Source: CAVYXA01 sp963846775 (GTDB lineage: Bacteria; Verrucomicrobiota; Verrucomicrobiia; Chthoniobacterales; UBA10450). From it: DNA of 64,000 nt. The translations under genes and the position numbers were made by a program. The notes under the pieces are model-generated. The model ran no database searches, was not told where the DNA came from, and saw only the letters and a list, made by a program, of their open reading frames with translations. The DNA is taken from contig CAWJXB010000006.1 of assembly GCA_963846775.1 (NCBI GenBank), positions 62,001 through 126,000 on the forward strand, given 5' to 3'. How positions within the stretch are numbered: position 1 is the first letter of the stretch; each line of letters opens with the position of its first letter. Shown in pieces: positions 17,066 through 25,294 of this stretch.

Positions 17066-17515
17066 ATGCATAAGAACGTAATTGGCCAAGATCTGACCAG
17101 GGAATCGCCGCGCAGTCCGCGGATTCGTGTTGGCGGTTATGCGATTCTCGGACGCACGATCGATAAATGCCGTGCGCTGGTGGCAGGAAATATCGGCGAA
17201 TATCATTTCGATTGCCCGTTGGATAACACGCTCTTTGGGTTCAAGGGCGTGAAGGGCGTCGATTTCAAAGCGCAAATCGAAAGCGGCGCCAGCGATCAGC
17301 AGATGGCGGAATGGCTCGACCAGGCGGGCGAGAAAAAAACACCGGACGAAATCAGGCGTCGGAGCGATGAAGTCACAGCCGCGAGCCTCTACAACGACCC
17401 GGAAAAACGAGATTGGTTTGCCGAGGAATGCAAGAAACTCGGACTCGATCCGGCGAAGACGACGACGTTTGAATGGCTCGAAGCCGATGACAAAGCCAGC
17501 CACCAACAGACTTAA
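17066..17515 (+). CDS. DUF5069 domain protein
   Basis: A 149-residue cytoplasmic protein. The opening DLTRESPRSPRIRVGGYAILG, with RTIDKCRA after it, is characteristic of DUF5069, a family of unknown function. The domain covers essentially the whole protein, ending in FEWLEADD. No signal peptide, membrane segment or catalytic motif is evident. No ribosome site decides the start, but MHKNVIGQDLTRESPRS is the only start upstream of the conserved block. It is divergent from the DUF2383 gene. Confidence 0.8.
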   Translation: MHKNVIGQDLTRESPRSPRIRVGGYAILGRTIDKCRALVAGNIGEYHFDCPLDNTLFGFKGVKGVDFKAQIESGASDQQMAEWLDQAGEKKTPDEIRRRSDEVTAASLYNDPEKRDWFAEECKKLGLDPAKTTTFEWLEADDKASHQQT

Positions 17516-17599
17516 ATCGTTGAAGGTGGATCGGCTTCTCCGAAGACGATGGCGAACAAGTCGCCGTTAGGCGCAAAATTTGGCGCCTTCGGCGTGTTT

Positions 17600-17636
17600 G
17601 CTTGCCAACGCGTTGAGGACAACGCGTTCCACCTAC
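17600..17636. repeat. palindromic element at the permease stop codon
   Basis: CTTGCCAACGCGTTGAGG is followed by ACAACGCGTTCCACCTACG; the two AACGCGTT cores pair around GAGGAC. On the minus strand the first bases (GTAGGTGGAACGCGTT) supply the TAG stop of the APC permease gene. A smaller palindrome (GGCGCAAAATTTGGCGCC) lies just beyond, at 17570-17587. Confidence 0.6.
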
Positions 17637-19249
17637 GTCTTGATGAGCGGAGGCGGCTCGTCTTCCGTTAGGCCGGTGTCCACGCCGCGGCGGAGTTTGC
17701 TGTGGCGGACACTATACAGAAAGTAGATCGACAATCCGATGACAAGCCAGACGACGAATCGTCCCCACGTTTCCAGTGGCAGACTGAGCATCAGGACGAA
17801 GCAGAACAGAACTCCGAGAAGCGGGAAGATCGGAACCAGCGGCACGCGAAACGGGCGGGTCCGAGTGGCATCTTTCCGGCGCAGAATGATTACGCCCAAA
17901 CAAACCAGGATGAACGCGAACAGCGTTCCGATATTTGTTAGATCGGCCAGCGAACCGATATCGGTGAACATGGCCACCCCTCCCACAACCACACCGGTCC
18001 AGATGGTGGTGATGTATGGGGTACGAAATCGCGGATGGATTTTGGCGAAGTAACTCGGGAGCAATCCATCGCGCGCCATCGCCATGAAAATGCGTGGCTG
18101 CCCTAACTGAAAGACCAGTAGCACCGAGGTAAGGCCCGCGAGTGCGCCTGCGCTGATGAGTGCTTGCGCCCAAGGGCGACCAGCGAATGCCGTCGCGACC
18201 GCCGCCGAATCGCCAAGATAGGTTGTGTATTTTCTCATCCCGGTCAGCACTGCTGCCATTAACACGTAAAGCAAAGTGCAAATAATCAGGCTTGCGATGA
18301 TCCCGATCGGCATATCGCGCTGCGGGTTTTTTGTTTCTTCGGCAGTTGTGGATACAGCGTCGAAACCGATGAACGCAAAAAAAACGATCGCGGCGCCGCT
18401 CATCGTTCCACCAAGTCCAGTCGGCATAAACGGATGCCAATTCACGGGATGAACCAGGAACGCACCAAAGGCGATGACGAAAACGACGACCGCAACTTTT
18501 ATGATGACGATGGTTGTATTCGTGCGCGCGCTTTCGCGGATTCCGTAGACCAGAAGCACGGTGACGGCAGCGACAATGAGTAACGCGGGGAGATTGAGCG
18601 CGATGCTATGCCCGGCGATCACCGGGAGAGTGGTGGAGGAATAATTCGCCAAAGCGTCGCCTCCTTGCTTGATGATGCCGCCGGCGGTGGCCTGGTCGTT
18701 GACCAACCAGAGCGGAAATTTCAGGCCAAACAGGCTGCCACACAGTTGAACGAAATACCCGGACCATCCGACTGCGACGGCCATGTTGCCGACTGCGTAC
18801 TCGAGAATGAGGTCCCAGCCGATGATCCAGGCGATGATTTCGCCGAGCGTTGCGTAGGAATAGGTGTAGGCGGAGCCCGAGACTGGAATCATTGACGCGA
18901 GCTCGGCATAACAAAGCGCGGCGAAACCGCAGGCAACTGCGGCAACGACGAACGAAAGCATGACGGCCGGTCCCGCGCCCGGTCTGCCAAACACGAGCTC
19001 CGCCTGTGTGATCCACGAAGTAAGGAAGTTCAGGACCGGTGTTTTCCAGAGCGATGCTTCGATTTGTTCGCCGGCTGCGGCCGTTCCCGCTAGCGCGAAA
19101 ATTCCCGCGCCGATGATGGCGCCAATACCGACGCACGTAAGATCGAATGCGCTGAGAGCGCGTTTAAGCTGGCGCTCCGGCGCAGCCGCCTCCGCCATTA
19201 AGAGATCTGGGCTCTTGGTTCTAAAAAGATTTGCGGCCACGTCGGGCAA
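17633..19249 (-). CDS. APC-family cationic amino acid permease
   Basis: A 538-residue inner-membrane transporter with about 12 hydrophobic segments. The N-terminal LFRTKSPDLL, then LKRALSAFDLTCVGIGAIIG, is typical of the CAT/YfnA branch of the APC superfamily. GAIIGAGIFALAG is the consensus first helix, and FAFIGFDAVSTTAEETKNP (helix 6 and loop) is diagnostic. The substrate is an amino acid, type not decidable. The frame starts with TTG at 19247-19249; a GTG at 19240 is equally possible, and an ATG at 19198 would remove the conserved FRTKS segment. The TAG stop is formed by the repeat at 17600-17636. Confidence 0.85.
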   Translation of the reverse strand: MPDVAANLFRTKSPDLLMAEAAAPERQLKRALSAFDLTCVGIGAIIGAGIFALAGTAAAGEQIEASLWKTPVLNFLTSWITQAELVFGRPGAGPAVMLSFVVAAVACGFAALCYAELASMIPVSGSAYTYSYATLGEIIAWIIGWDLILEYAVGNMAVAVGWSGYFVQLCGSLFGLKFPLWLVNDQATAGGIIKQGGDALANYSSTTLPVIAGHSIALNLPALLIVAAVTVLLVYGIRESARTNTTIVIIKVAVVVFVIAFGAFLVHPVNWHPFMPTGLGGTMSGAAIVFFAFIGFDAVSTTAEETKNPQRDMPIGIIASLIICTLLYVLMAAVLTGMRKYTTYLGDSAAVATAFAGRPWAQALISAGALAGLTSVLLVFQLGQPRIFMAMARDGLLPSYFAKIHPRFRTPYITTIWTGVVVGGVAMFTDIGSLADLTNIGTLFAFILVCLGVIILRRKDATRTRPFRVPLVPIFPLLGVLFCFVLMLSLPLETWGRFVVWLVIGLSIYFLYSVRHSKLRRGVDTGLTEDEPPPLIKT

Positions 19250-19332
19250 AATCGTGGCATCAGACCAACTGTCGGGTCAACACTAACTTTCGAGCTGATG
19301 CTTGTTTGGAGAGCATCTCGATCTTGGTCACC

Positions 19333-19563
19333 TTACCGTCCCGCAGCCATTCCTCGCTCGACGTCGGTAATCGCTCTTTCTACGTTGGTGACCGCGCGCA
19401 CACGCCATCCGCCTTTGTTATGCTCGGCCATCCTGAGCTCGTCCCGAGCGGCCCGCAAATGTTCCAAAGCCGCTCTCATGTGGAGCTGGTCGGCCCGCGC
19501 GTGGCTGAGACCGAGGGTTCCTGCTACAACTGCAACAACAACGCCAACTCGTAATGTTTTCAT
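19333..19563 (-). CDS. small secreted helical protein, function unknown
   Basis: A 76-residue protein with a clear signal peptide (MKTLRVGVVVAVVAGTLGLS, cleavage at ARA before DQ). The mature part of about 50 residues is one or two amphipathic, charged helices (MRAALEHLRAARDELRMAE ... NVERAITDVERG). The composition suits a periplasmic helical hairpin. I do not recognise a named family. It stands between the permease and the SDR gene on the same strand, with gaps of about 70-80 bp on both sides. Confidence 0.65.
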   Translation of the reverse strand: MKTLRVGVVVAVVAGTLGLSHARADQLHMRAALEHLRAARDELRMAEHNKGGWRVRAVTNVERAITDVERGMAAGR

Positions 19564-19629
19564 GATGCTCGTTCTAATCGGTGCGCGCGCGTGGCGTCAA
19601 GTCATCCGATTGACGTCGCGCCGTTCCTA

Positions 19630-20430
19630 CTATATTGCGCGCTTCGCGGGTAACCGCGAGGCGCGCCGCAAGATCGACAACGGCGTCAAGCGCACGAGCG
19701 CCATTCCGATTTTCATCAGCAATCCGGGAATAACCAGCGCACGATCGGCTTCTACAGCGGCGAGCGCGTCGCTTACGACTTTTTCGACGGACACATGAAT
19801 GAACTCAGGGCCGTGTTCGGGTTCGTTGCCGGGACGTTTGGCGACCTCTTGGAACTCGGTGTGAATCGGGCCGGGACAAAGCGCCGTGACACTTACGCCG
19901 GTGCCGCGTAACTCCGCCCGAAGCGCTTCGCTGAAACTGTTTACGTAAGCTTTGCTCGCGGCGTAAAGGGCGAAGCCGGCGATGGGAAGAAAACCGGCGG
20001 ACGAACTCACGTCCAGGATTGCGCCGCGTTTTTGCGCAATCATCTTTGGAAGCAAGGCGCGGGTGAGATGGGTGAGCGCGACCATATTTACGGCCATGAT
20101 TTGGCGATTGCGCGCGGGATCGCTGGTGGCAAAGGGGCCGAGATCGCCCAGGCCGGCGTTGTTAATCAACAGGTCGATGTCGATCTTGTTTTGGTCGAGC
20201 CAACAAACCAGCGACTCGAGCTGCGCTGGCTCGGCCAGATCGACAATTCGTATGTGAACGGTGAGATCCCCGTTGCGATTGGTCAGCTCAGTTCGCAACA
20301 GATCCAGACGTTCGCCGCGGCGCGCGGCCAAGACTAACGAGCGCGCGCGTCCCGCGAGTTGCCGCGCAAACTCGCGGCCGATTCCCGCTGAGGCGCCGGT
20401 AATGAGGGCGGAGCAATTGTCGAGTTTCAT
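19630..20430 (-). CDS. short-chain dehydrogenase/reductase
   Basis: A 266-residue classical SDR. TGASAGIG (11-18) binds the cofactor, NNAG (90-93) is conserved, and the catalytic set is Ser143/144, Tyr156 and Lys160 in YAASK. The length and the CPGPIHTEF segment fit the DltE/YqjQ-like subgroup acting on unknown ketones or alcohols; an Arg after the TGxxxGIG helix and RRGERL suggest NADP(H). The start codon overlaps the stop of the pseudouridine synthase gene upstream by four bases (ATGA), so the two are translationally coupled. Confidence 0.85.
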   Translation of the reverse strand: MKLDNCSALITGASAGIGREFARQLAGRARSLVLAARRGERLDLLRTELTNRNGDLTVHIRIVDLAEPAQLESLVCWLDQNKIDIDLLINNAGLGDLGPFATSDPARNRQIMAVNMVALTHLTRALLPKMIAQKRGAILDVSSSAGFLPIAGFALYAASKAYVNSFSEALRAELRGTGVSVTALCPGPIHTEFQEVAKRPGNEPEHGPEFIHVSVEKVVSDALAAVEADRALVIPGLLMKIGMALVRLTPLSILRRASRLPAKRAI

Positions 20431-21116
20431 CGCTTAGTGAGAGATTCGAGCTCGCGCCTGGTCAGCGGACGATAATGACCGGGCGGAAGATCGGCGAGAC
20501 GTAAATTGCCGATACGGGTTCGCACGAGGTGTTTCACTCGAAAACCGACGGCCTCAAACATGCGCCGAATCTGACGATTGATTCCCTGGCGCAAGGTTGC
20601 GCGCAGGCGAGTTGGTCCGATCGCATGAATTCGCTCGATCCGAGCGCATTTTCCGTCGAGGACAATTCCCTTTAGCAACTTTGGCGTCAGGGCCGAATCC
20701 CATGGTCGATCCAACGTGAGCTCGTATTCTTTGTCCAATTTGTAGCGCGGGTGAGTCAGTCGTTGGGCGAGATCGCCGTTGTTTGTGAGAAGAATAAGGC
20801 CCTCGGTTTGCGCGTCGAGCCGGCCGATGTTGAATAGCCGGCGAAATTTCGGCGGGACCAGATCGAAAATCGTATCGCGAGTGTGCGGATCTTTCCGTGT
20901 CGAAACAAAGCCAGCCGGCTTGTGCAACATAATCGTGAGCGGCGGATCGAGATGCACGAGTTTGCCATCGACCTTGACGTGATCGCGTGCCATCGGCTGC
21001 ACGCTGAAATTTGTGCAGACCTGCCCGTTAATTGTGACGCGTCCGGCGGCGATGAGTTCATCGCAATGCCGGCGCGAGCCGACGCCCGCGGCAGCGAGGA
21101 AACGGTTGAGACGCAT
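20427..21116 (-). CDS. RsuA/RluB/RluE-family rRNA pseudouridine synthase
   Basis: A 229-residue enzyme with an N-terminal S4 RNA-binding domain (MRLNRFLAAAGVGSRRHCDE) and the catalytic domain. The active-site aspartate is Asp101 in GRLDAQTEGL. NRQIRRMFEAVG in the C-terminal part is the second conserved motif of this branch. It isomerises uridine to pseudouridine in rRNA; which site (16S or 23S) cannot be told. Length fits RsuA/RluE more than RluB. It is the first gene of a two-gene unit with the SDR (four-base overlap), and the heptamer array at 21118-21192 sits immediately before its start codon. Confidence 0.88.
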   Translation of the reverse strand: MRLNRFLAAAGVGSRRHCDELIAAGRVTINGQVCTNFSVQPMARDHVKVDGKLVHLDPPLTIMLHKPAGFVSTRKDPHTRDTIFDLVPPKFRRLFNIGRLDAQTEGLILLTNNGDLAQRLTHPRYKLDKEYELTLDRPWDSALTPKLLKGIVLDGKCARIERIHAIGPTRLRATLRQGINRQIRRMFEAVGFRVKHLVRTRIGNLRLADLPPGHYRPLTRRELESLTKR

Positions 21117-21117
21117 G

Positions 21118-21192
21118 GAATCGTGAATCGTGATTCGTTAAATCGTAAATCGGTCCCGCCGATTTCACGATGTAACGATTCAACGATTCACG
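21118..21192. repeat. heptamer array, two facing arms (AATCGTG unit)
   Basis: The left arm runs GAATCGTGAATCGTGATTCG and on through AAATCGTAAATCGG. After a TCCCG turn the right arm returns as GATTTCACGATGTAACGATT and CAACGATTCACG. Units are 7 bp and degenerate. The array fills the space between the stop of the small basic protein gene and the start of the pseudouridine synthase, leaving no normal ribosome site for the latter. Confidence 0.85.
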
Positions 21193-21195
21193 TTC

Positions 21196-21351
21196 TTACA
21201 CATCCGGTTTGGTCTTGGGAAGGCCGATGACCCTCTGTTTTTCCTTCCACTGACCCCGCTTCTTCAGAAGCTCGACGCGCTCGAAACGTTTGAGCACGTT
21301 CCGCTTGGCGGCAATGGTGCTGGCGCCTTTTAAACTGCGGTGTTGCGACAT
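21196..21351 (-). CDS. small basic protein (Verrucomicrobia/Chlamydiae family)
   Basis: A 51-residue protein, MSQHRSLKGASTIAAKRNVL at its start and ending PKTKPDV. It is very basic (K/R-rich with KRFERVELLKKRGQWKEKQR) and matches the short family known as 'small basic protein' from Verrucomicrobia and Chlamydiae (TIGR04137 as I recall). The function is unknown; size and charge suggest RNA or ribosome association. The gene is too short to stand out as an open frame but has clean start and stop codons. It is divergent from the rhodanese gene and is followed by the heptamer array and the pseudouridine synthase gene on the same strand. Confidence 0.9.
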   Translation of the reverse strand: MSQHRSLKGASTIAAKRNVLKRFERVELLKKRGQWKEKQRVIGLPKTKPDV

Positions 21352-21433
21352 AAATTGTGTGACAGATTAAGATCGTTGTAATGTTATAACGAAAAAGGAG
21401 CGGGCATATTAAACTGTTGCCGGGATTTTTCAA

Positions 21434-21997
21434 ATGGAGTTAGCCAATCCTTTGCCGCGCAGGGTGCGCAAGTCGAATGCGCGGCTTGGCATCATCGTGA
21501 CGGCGTTAATCGTGCTGATTGCGGGCTACGGTGTGGCGAACACAAGCGCGTTCCAGTGGTTTCTGTTGCAGGCCTCGCTTCAGAGCCGGTTTCCGAATGT
21601 GCAATGGATCACCGCTCCCGAGCTGGCCGATTGGTTGCAAGATCGACAACGCGAACCGCCCATCCTGCTCGATGTTCGCAGCGAAGCCGAATGGAACATC
21701 AGTCATCTTCCCGGGGCGCGCCGTGTTGATCCGGGCGCGCCTGTCGGTGTTGTCGCGCCAGCTCTTACCAAGCACACGACCATCGTGACGTACTGCGCGG
21801 TGGGCTATCGTTCGGGCGATCTGGCCACGCATTTGCGCGCGGCAGGTTTCACCAACGTCAAAAATCTTGATGGTGGCATCTTTGAATGGGCTAACGAACA
21901 CCGGCCGCTCGTCCACAACGGCGAGCCGGTGTCACGCGTGCATCCGTATAACGAATTTTGGGGACGGCTGTTGTCGAAAGACGTGCGCGCGCCGTAA
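21434..21997 (+). CDS. membrane-anchored rhodanese-domain protein
   Basis: A 187-residue protein with one N-terminal transmembrane helix (about residues 18-34, LGIIVTALIVLIAGYGVA) and a rhodanese domain (about 58-150). The active-site loop is CAVGYRS with Cys121, the persulfide-forming residue; LLDVRSEAEW and HLPGAR are the other conserved blocks. The domain probably faces the periplasm. It may transfer sulfur or act in redox sensing; the partner is unknown. Monocistronic and divergent from the small basic protein gene. No other domain is seen beyond residue 150. Confidence 0.85.
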   Translation: MELANPLPRRVRKSNARLGIIVTALIVLIAGYGVANTSAFQWFLLQASLQSRFPNVQWITAPELADWLQDRQREPPILLDVRSEAEWNISHLPGARRVDPGAPVGVVAPALTKHTTIVTYCAVGYRSGDLATHLRAAGFTNVKNLDGGIFEWANEHRPLVHNGEPVSRVHPYNEFWGRLLSKDVRAP

Positions 21998-22185
21998 AGC
22001 TGCGAGCGCAAGCGGCGTAACTATGTGGTCCGAGTAGCGCACTGCCCGCCCGCCGTGTGCTGAATGAAATGGCTGTTGGGCGCACACACCATGCGCCTTA
22101 ACTGCCGGCACAAACTCAGCGCCCACCTTTTACCGGCCTTGCGATTCGGATTGCTTCGAAACCAGGCCGATGCTAAACCTTGGCG

Positions 22186-22731
22186 ATGCACGAAATTATT
22201 CTCGCCCGATCCAATTCAAACCTTGCCACGCATTTTCGTTCGATCGTTTTGGCAGCTACTGGTCTGCTGGTTATTGCTGCGGGTGCAAATGGCGGTGCTC
22301 CCGCGGCGAACACGAGCAATGAGCTATCCGCTATGGACGTTCATGGCGTCCGGCGTTCTTGCCCGGTCAACAAGCCGCCGGGCTGGCTCGCGGACGCTGT
22401 GGCAAAAGCGGAGGTGGAGTATCCGGAATGGGGCAAAAACCATCATGAGCAGGGGACGGGCGTGTTTCGGATGTCGGTAGATTCAAAGACGGGCAAGGTG
22501 ACGCACGTGTCTACGGTAAAATCGACCGGCTTTCGCGATTTGGATGATTCTGCTATTGCCGCCTTAGGCCGGTGGCGCTGGAAGCCAGGAACGTGGACAG
22601 AGACAGACGTGGCAATCAACTTCGGGTTAGGCAAGGCGACTGGCGCGTCGCCTCAGGCTGGGCTCCCGAATTATCGGGGCACGAGGGGTGCAGGCATGCC
22701 GCAGGGTGGTAGCGGTGGTGGTCGCTACTGA
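22186..22731 (+). CDS. TonB C-terminal-domain protein
   Basis: A 181-residue exported protein starting at MHEIILARSNS. A hydrophobic segment (IVLAATGLLVIAAGANGG, about residues 20-37) acts as signal peptide or anchor. Residues about 75-145 match the TonB_C fold: YPEWGKNHHEQGTGVFRMSV, then VKSTGFRDLDDSAIAALGRW with the terminal W.P strand. It lacks the proline-rich spacer of a true energy transducer, so it may be a TonB-like periplasmic protein rather than a partner of the btuB-like receptor. The tail is Gly-rich. Two short palindromes (22775-22790 and 22822-22853) follow. Confidence 0.75.
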   Translation: MHEIILARSNSNLATHFRSIVLAATGLLVIAAGANGGAPAANTSNELSAMDVHGVRRSCPVNKPPGWLADAVAKAEVEYPEWGKNHHEQGTGVFRMSVDSKTGKVTHVSTVKSTGFRDLDDSAIAALGRWRWKPGTWTETDVAINFGLGKATGASPQAGLPNYRGTRGAGMPQGGSGGGRY

Positions 22732-22774
22732 TCGAAAGATCTCCAGGAAATTAGAGGAAAATTAGGGGTCAGGC

Positions 22775-22790
22775 GTCAAGACCTCTTGAC
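22775..22790. repeat. short palindrome GTCAAGA-CC-TCTTGAC
   Basis: Perfect 7-bp arms with a two-base centre, preceded by AATTAGGGGTCAGGC. It lies between the convergent TonB-C and ArnT-like genes, where a bidirectional transcript-end hairpin would be expected, but no T-run follows. Confidence 0.5.
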
Positions 22791-22821
22791 CGACAATAGC
22801 CAGGGCCGGAATCTGGTTCGT

Positions 22822-22853
22822 TAGACTTGACCGGTCAAACCAGTCAAGTTGCA
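22822..22853. repeat. TAGACTTGACCGGT inverted-repeat site, copy 1
   Basis: ACTTGAC and GTCAAGT form 7-bp arms around CGGTCAAACCA. The first 14 bases, TAGACTTGACCGGT, recur exactly at 42034-42047, where they begin a better palindrome. Both sites lie beyond the 3' ends of genes. Confidence 0.55.
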
Positions 22854-22877
22854 AGACGTGAGTTTTGCGGACCGCGG

Positions 22878-24671
22878 TTACAGCCTGTTGCTGAGCACAA
22901 CGTAGGTTCCGGATGCGGCGACTTGATGGTAAATATGAAAGCGATCGGTCAGCACTGTTCTCCAGTGATCGATGCGGTCCTGTTCAATGATCAGATAAAC
23001 GCCTTCAGGCTGGCCCCATCGGTTGAGCACGTCATGTTCATCGAGAAAAACGTTGATTCGCGGTTTGCCGATTGGCGCTTCCTTTAGCGGGTTCTGATTC
23101 ACTAGAAAAAAATGCCGGTCCAGATAAAAAATGAGGCTGCTGCTGTCGTCGAGCGGGCCCTCAAAGAGGAGGGCGCTGTCGGTGTCTGAGTGGCTGTTGA
23201 GAAATCGGGCGAGGTCGGCCAGCGAAAAATAGGGCGCCATGCGCGCGACACCGTCAATCATGGTCAGGCCGCTTGGAACCATGGCAATTCCCAGAACGAT
23301 GGCGGCGAGTTTCTCTCGCTGGTTGCGAACAAGATAAAGCGAAACGCCCACCATGGAAACGAGCGCGATCGCAGTGATTATAAGCATCGGGCGGAAGGCG
23401 AGCCAGGTCGACAGCGGCATGTCATGTAAAGCCCGCCAAGCTGTCCAGCGCGAATCCATCGCGCTCCATTTTCCGTTGAGCGATTGGGCTGCGGCGGTGA
23501 GAAACAGGGCGAGAGATCCAATGGCCACGCCAGCAAGACCAACTCCGACCAGTCCGATGCCGCGCAGTTTCGCAGGCATTCGATTCCAAGCCGTGGCCAC
23601 CCAGATCGCAAACGCCGGCCACATACTCATCGAGTAGTAATCCTGGCGTTGTCCGAGAAAGAGCAACGGCGCAAACACCACGGCCATCCAGCAAAGCAAA
23701 AGCGCATCGCCGAATTCGATCTCCCGGGGTCGAAACACCCGACGCCAGGCAAAGATCGCGCCCGGCAGAATCGCGATGGACCAGGGAAACCACCACGCCA
23801 GATGCAAGATCAGGAATTGCAACGGCGGGACACCTTTGAAATCGTGGGTCGCGTCGGTGAGACCGCGGACGTGACCGATCCATTCCGAATGAATCAGATA
23901 AGGGAAATAACCATGGAAATGCATTTCGACCCAAAGATGCCAGGGCACGACAATCAAAAGGAAAATCAACAAATATGGCCAGCGAAGCAGCGAGCGAAAC
24001 CGGATCTTGGCTTCCCGGTAAAAGATCGACAACAGGATGAAAATCAAAGCGGGATAGAACAGCCCAAGCAATCCTTTCGTCAGGCAAGAAAACCCGCAGC
24101 AAATCCAGAATCCCGCGAACCAAAAATGTCGATGTTGGCGACGCTGATAGCCCCGCACACCGCAGTAGATTGCGGCGGTGATGAGCGCGGTGACAACCGG
24201 TTCCGGCATGACGATCCGGGCCAGAAGAAACGTGCCGCAGACAGTCAGGAAGATCAGGCCGGCGATGAAACCGCGCCAATAACCCGCCAGCGTTTCGGCG
24301 ATGAGGAATACTAGCCCAGTCGAAGTGACGACAGCGAGCGCAATGGGCAATCTCGCGGCCGCGGCGCTGATGCCAAAAAACTTAAACGAAATGACGATGA
24401 GCCAGTAAAGCAACGGCGGTTTTTGCAGGCGCGGAATTCCATCGTTCGTCGGCAAAAGCCATTGATGTGATTGGATCATTTCGCGCGCCGCGCCGGCATA
24501 TTGTCCTTCGGTCTGACTGTAGAGATCGCCCGAGCCAATGGTGGCGACGTGCAATAAAGCCGCGAGCGCAATCAGAGTTACAAAAAGCGCGTGGCGTGTC
24601 GGTGGAGGGGGAAGCGCCGGCGGTTCAAGGAGCGTCTCTTCCAGACTGAAAGTGCGAGTGCCAGCTGTCAT
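22878..24671 (-). CDS. ArnT/PMT-like membrane glycosyltransferase
   Basis: A 597-residue integral membrane protein with about 12 hydrophobic segments. The first periplasmic loop carries GDLYSQTEGQYAGAAREMI, the position of the conserved acidic residue of GT-C enzymes, and RLQKPPLLYWL follows, as in ArnT and the PMT_2 domain. These enzymes use polyprenyl-phosphate sugars to modify lipid A or other envelope targets. Residues about 480-597 form a soluble C-terminal part (FEGPLDDSSSLIFYLDRHF). The stop of the thioesterase gene upstream overlaps this start by four bases, so the pair is coupled. The sugar and acceptor are unknown. Confidence 0.85.
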   Translation of the reverse strand: MTAGTRTFSLEETLLEPPALPPPPTRHALFVTLIALAALLHVATIGSGDLYSQTEGQYAGAAREMIQSHQWLLPTNDGIPRLQKPPLLYWLIVISFKFFGISAAAARLPIALAVVTSTGLVFLIAETLAGYWRGFIAGLIFLTVCGTFLLARIVMPEPVVTALITAAIYCGVRGYQRRQHRHFWFAGFWICCGFSCLTKGLLGLFYPALIFILLSIFYREAKIRFRSLLRWPYLLIFLLIVVPWHLWVEMHFHGYFPYLIHSEWIGHVRGLTDATHDFKGVPPLQFLILHLAWWFPWSIAILPGAIFAWRRVFRPREIEFGDALLLCWMAVVFAPLLFLGQRQDYYSMSMWPAFAIWVATAWNRMPAKLRGIGLVGVGLAGVAIGSLALFLTAAAQSLNGKWSAMDSRWTAWRALHDMPLSTWLAFRPMLIITAIALVSMVGVSLYLVRNQREKLAAIVLGIAMVPSGLTMIDGVARMAPYFSLADLARFLNSHSDTDSALLFEGPLDDSSSLIFYLDRHFFLVNQNPLKEAPIGKPRINVFLDEHDVLNRWGQPEGVYLIIEQDRIDHWRTVLTDRFHIYHQVAASGTYVVLSNRL

Positions 24672-25105
24672 TTTACAGGATCAACAGTGGTTAGGCTACG
24701 GTACTTGTCCCAAGCCGAAGGAAGCCGGAGCAGTGTTCCCGCCGGCATTTCGATCAGCGCCAGCATCTGCCGGCATTCGGCGATTAGAGTGTCATCTTCC
24801 GCACGGACAATTCGGAACGCGCACCAAAAACGCGCCCGGTCCACTCGATCGAGCCAGCCTTCCACGATGAGTCTGTCCGCCAGCCTTGCGGCGCGCCGGT
24901 AATCAATCTCGGTCCGCACCACCACTGGGTATCGCTGCGTCTGGGACATTTCCGCCAGACGCAGCCCGAGTTTTTCGGCCAGTTTGGTGCGAGCGATCTC
25001 GATGAACCGCAAATAGGAAATGTTTGAGACCACGCCGCCGCAATCGGTATCGAAAAACATCACCTCCACTTCTGTGCGCACACGCGGAAGCTCAAGATCG
25101 GTCAT
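24668..25105 (-). CDS. YbgC/FadM-like acyl-CoA thioesterase
   Basis: A 145-residue single hotdog-fold protein. FFDTDCGGVVSNISYLRFIE (residues 17-36) is the signature of the 4HBT group; Asp19 and Asp21 in the D-T-D step include the usual catalytic aspartate. Members hydrolyse acyl-CoA or acyl-ACP thioesters. Its four-base overlap with the ArnT-like gene suggests a shared transcript, possibly tying acyl turnover to envelope modification, though that link is an inference. Upstream lie a small heptamer array and about 190 bases without a gene. Confidence 0.85.
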   Translation of the reverse strand: MTDLELPRVRTEVEVMFFDTDCGGVVSNISYLRFIEIARTKLAEKLGLRLAEMSQTQRYPVVVRTEIDYRRAARLADRLIVEGWLDRVDRARFWCAFRIVRAEDDTLIAECRQMLALIEMPAGTLLRLPSAWDKYRSLTTVDPVK

Positions 25106-25113
25106 GGCGCAAG

Positions 25114-25148
25114 GCTAATTTCAATTTTGAAATTGGAAATCTAATTCC
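25114..25148. repeat. short AT-rich heptamer run
   Basis: The bases read as 7-bp units ATTTCAA, TTTTGAA, ATTGGAA, ATCTAAT just upstream of the thioesterase start. AATTTCAATTTTGAAATT is a near-palindrome. This is the weakest member of the array family. The rest of 25149-25294 shows no gene. Confidence 0.5.
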
Positions 25149-25294
25149 GCCGCCCCACCGGCGCCGGGATCCTTCTTACAAAAATTCAGGGCCCCGTTAT
25201 GAAGAAATTCGTTTCGCAAGACGCTGCAGAGGAGGGAAGGAGCACGAAAATAACGGACGCCGCCTGCAATTGGCCACTGACCGATAAGAATTCG

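Noticed and set aside
19564..19629. GCGTCAAGTC..GATTGACGTC imperfect hairpin as a regulatory site
   Set aside because: The stem is short and mismatched, with no T-run and no second copy seen.
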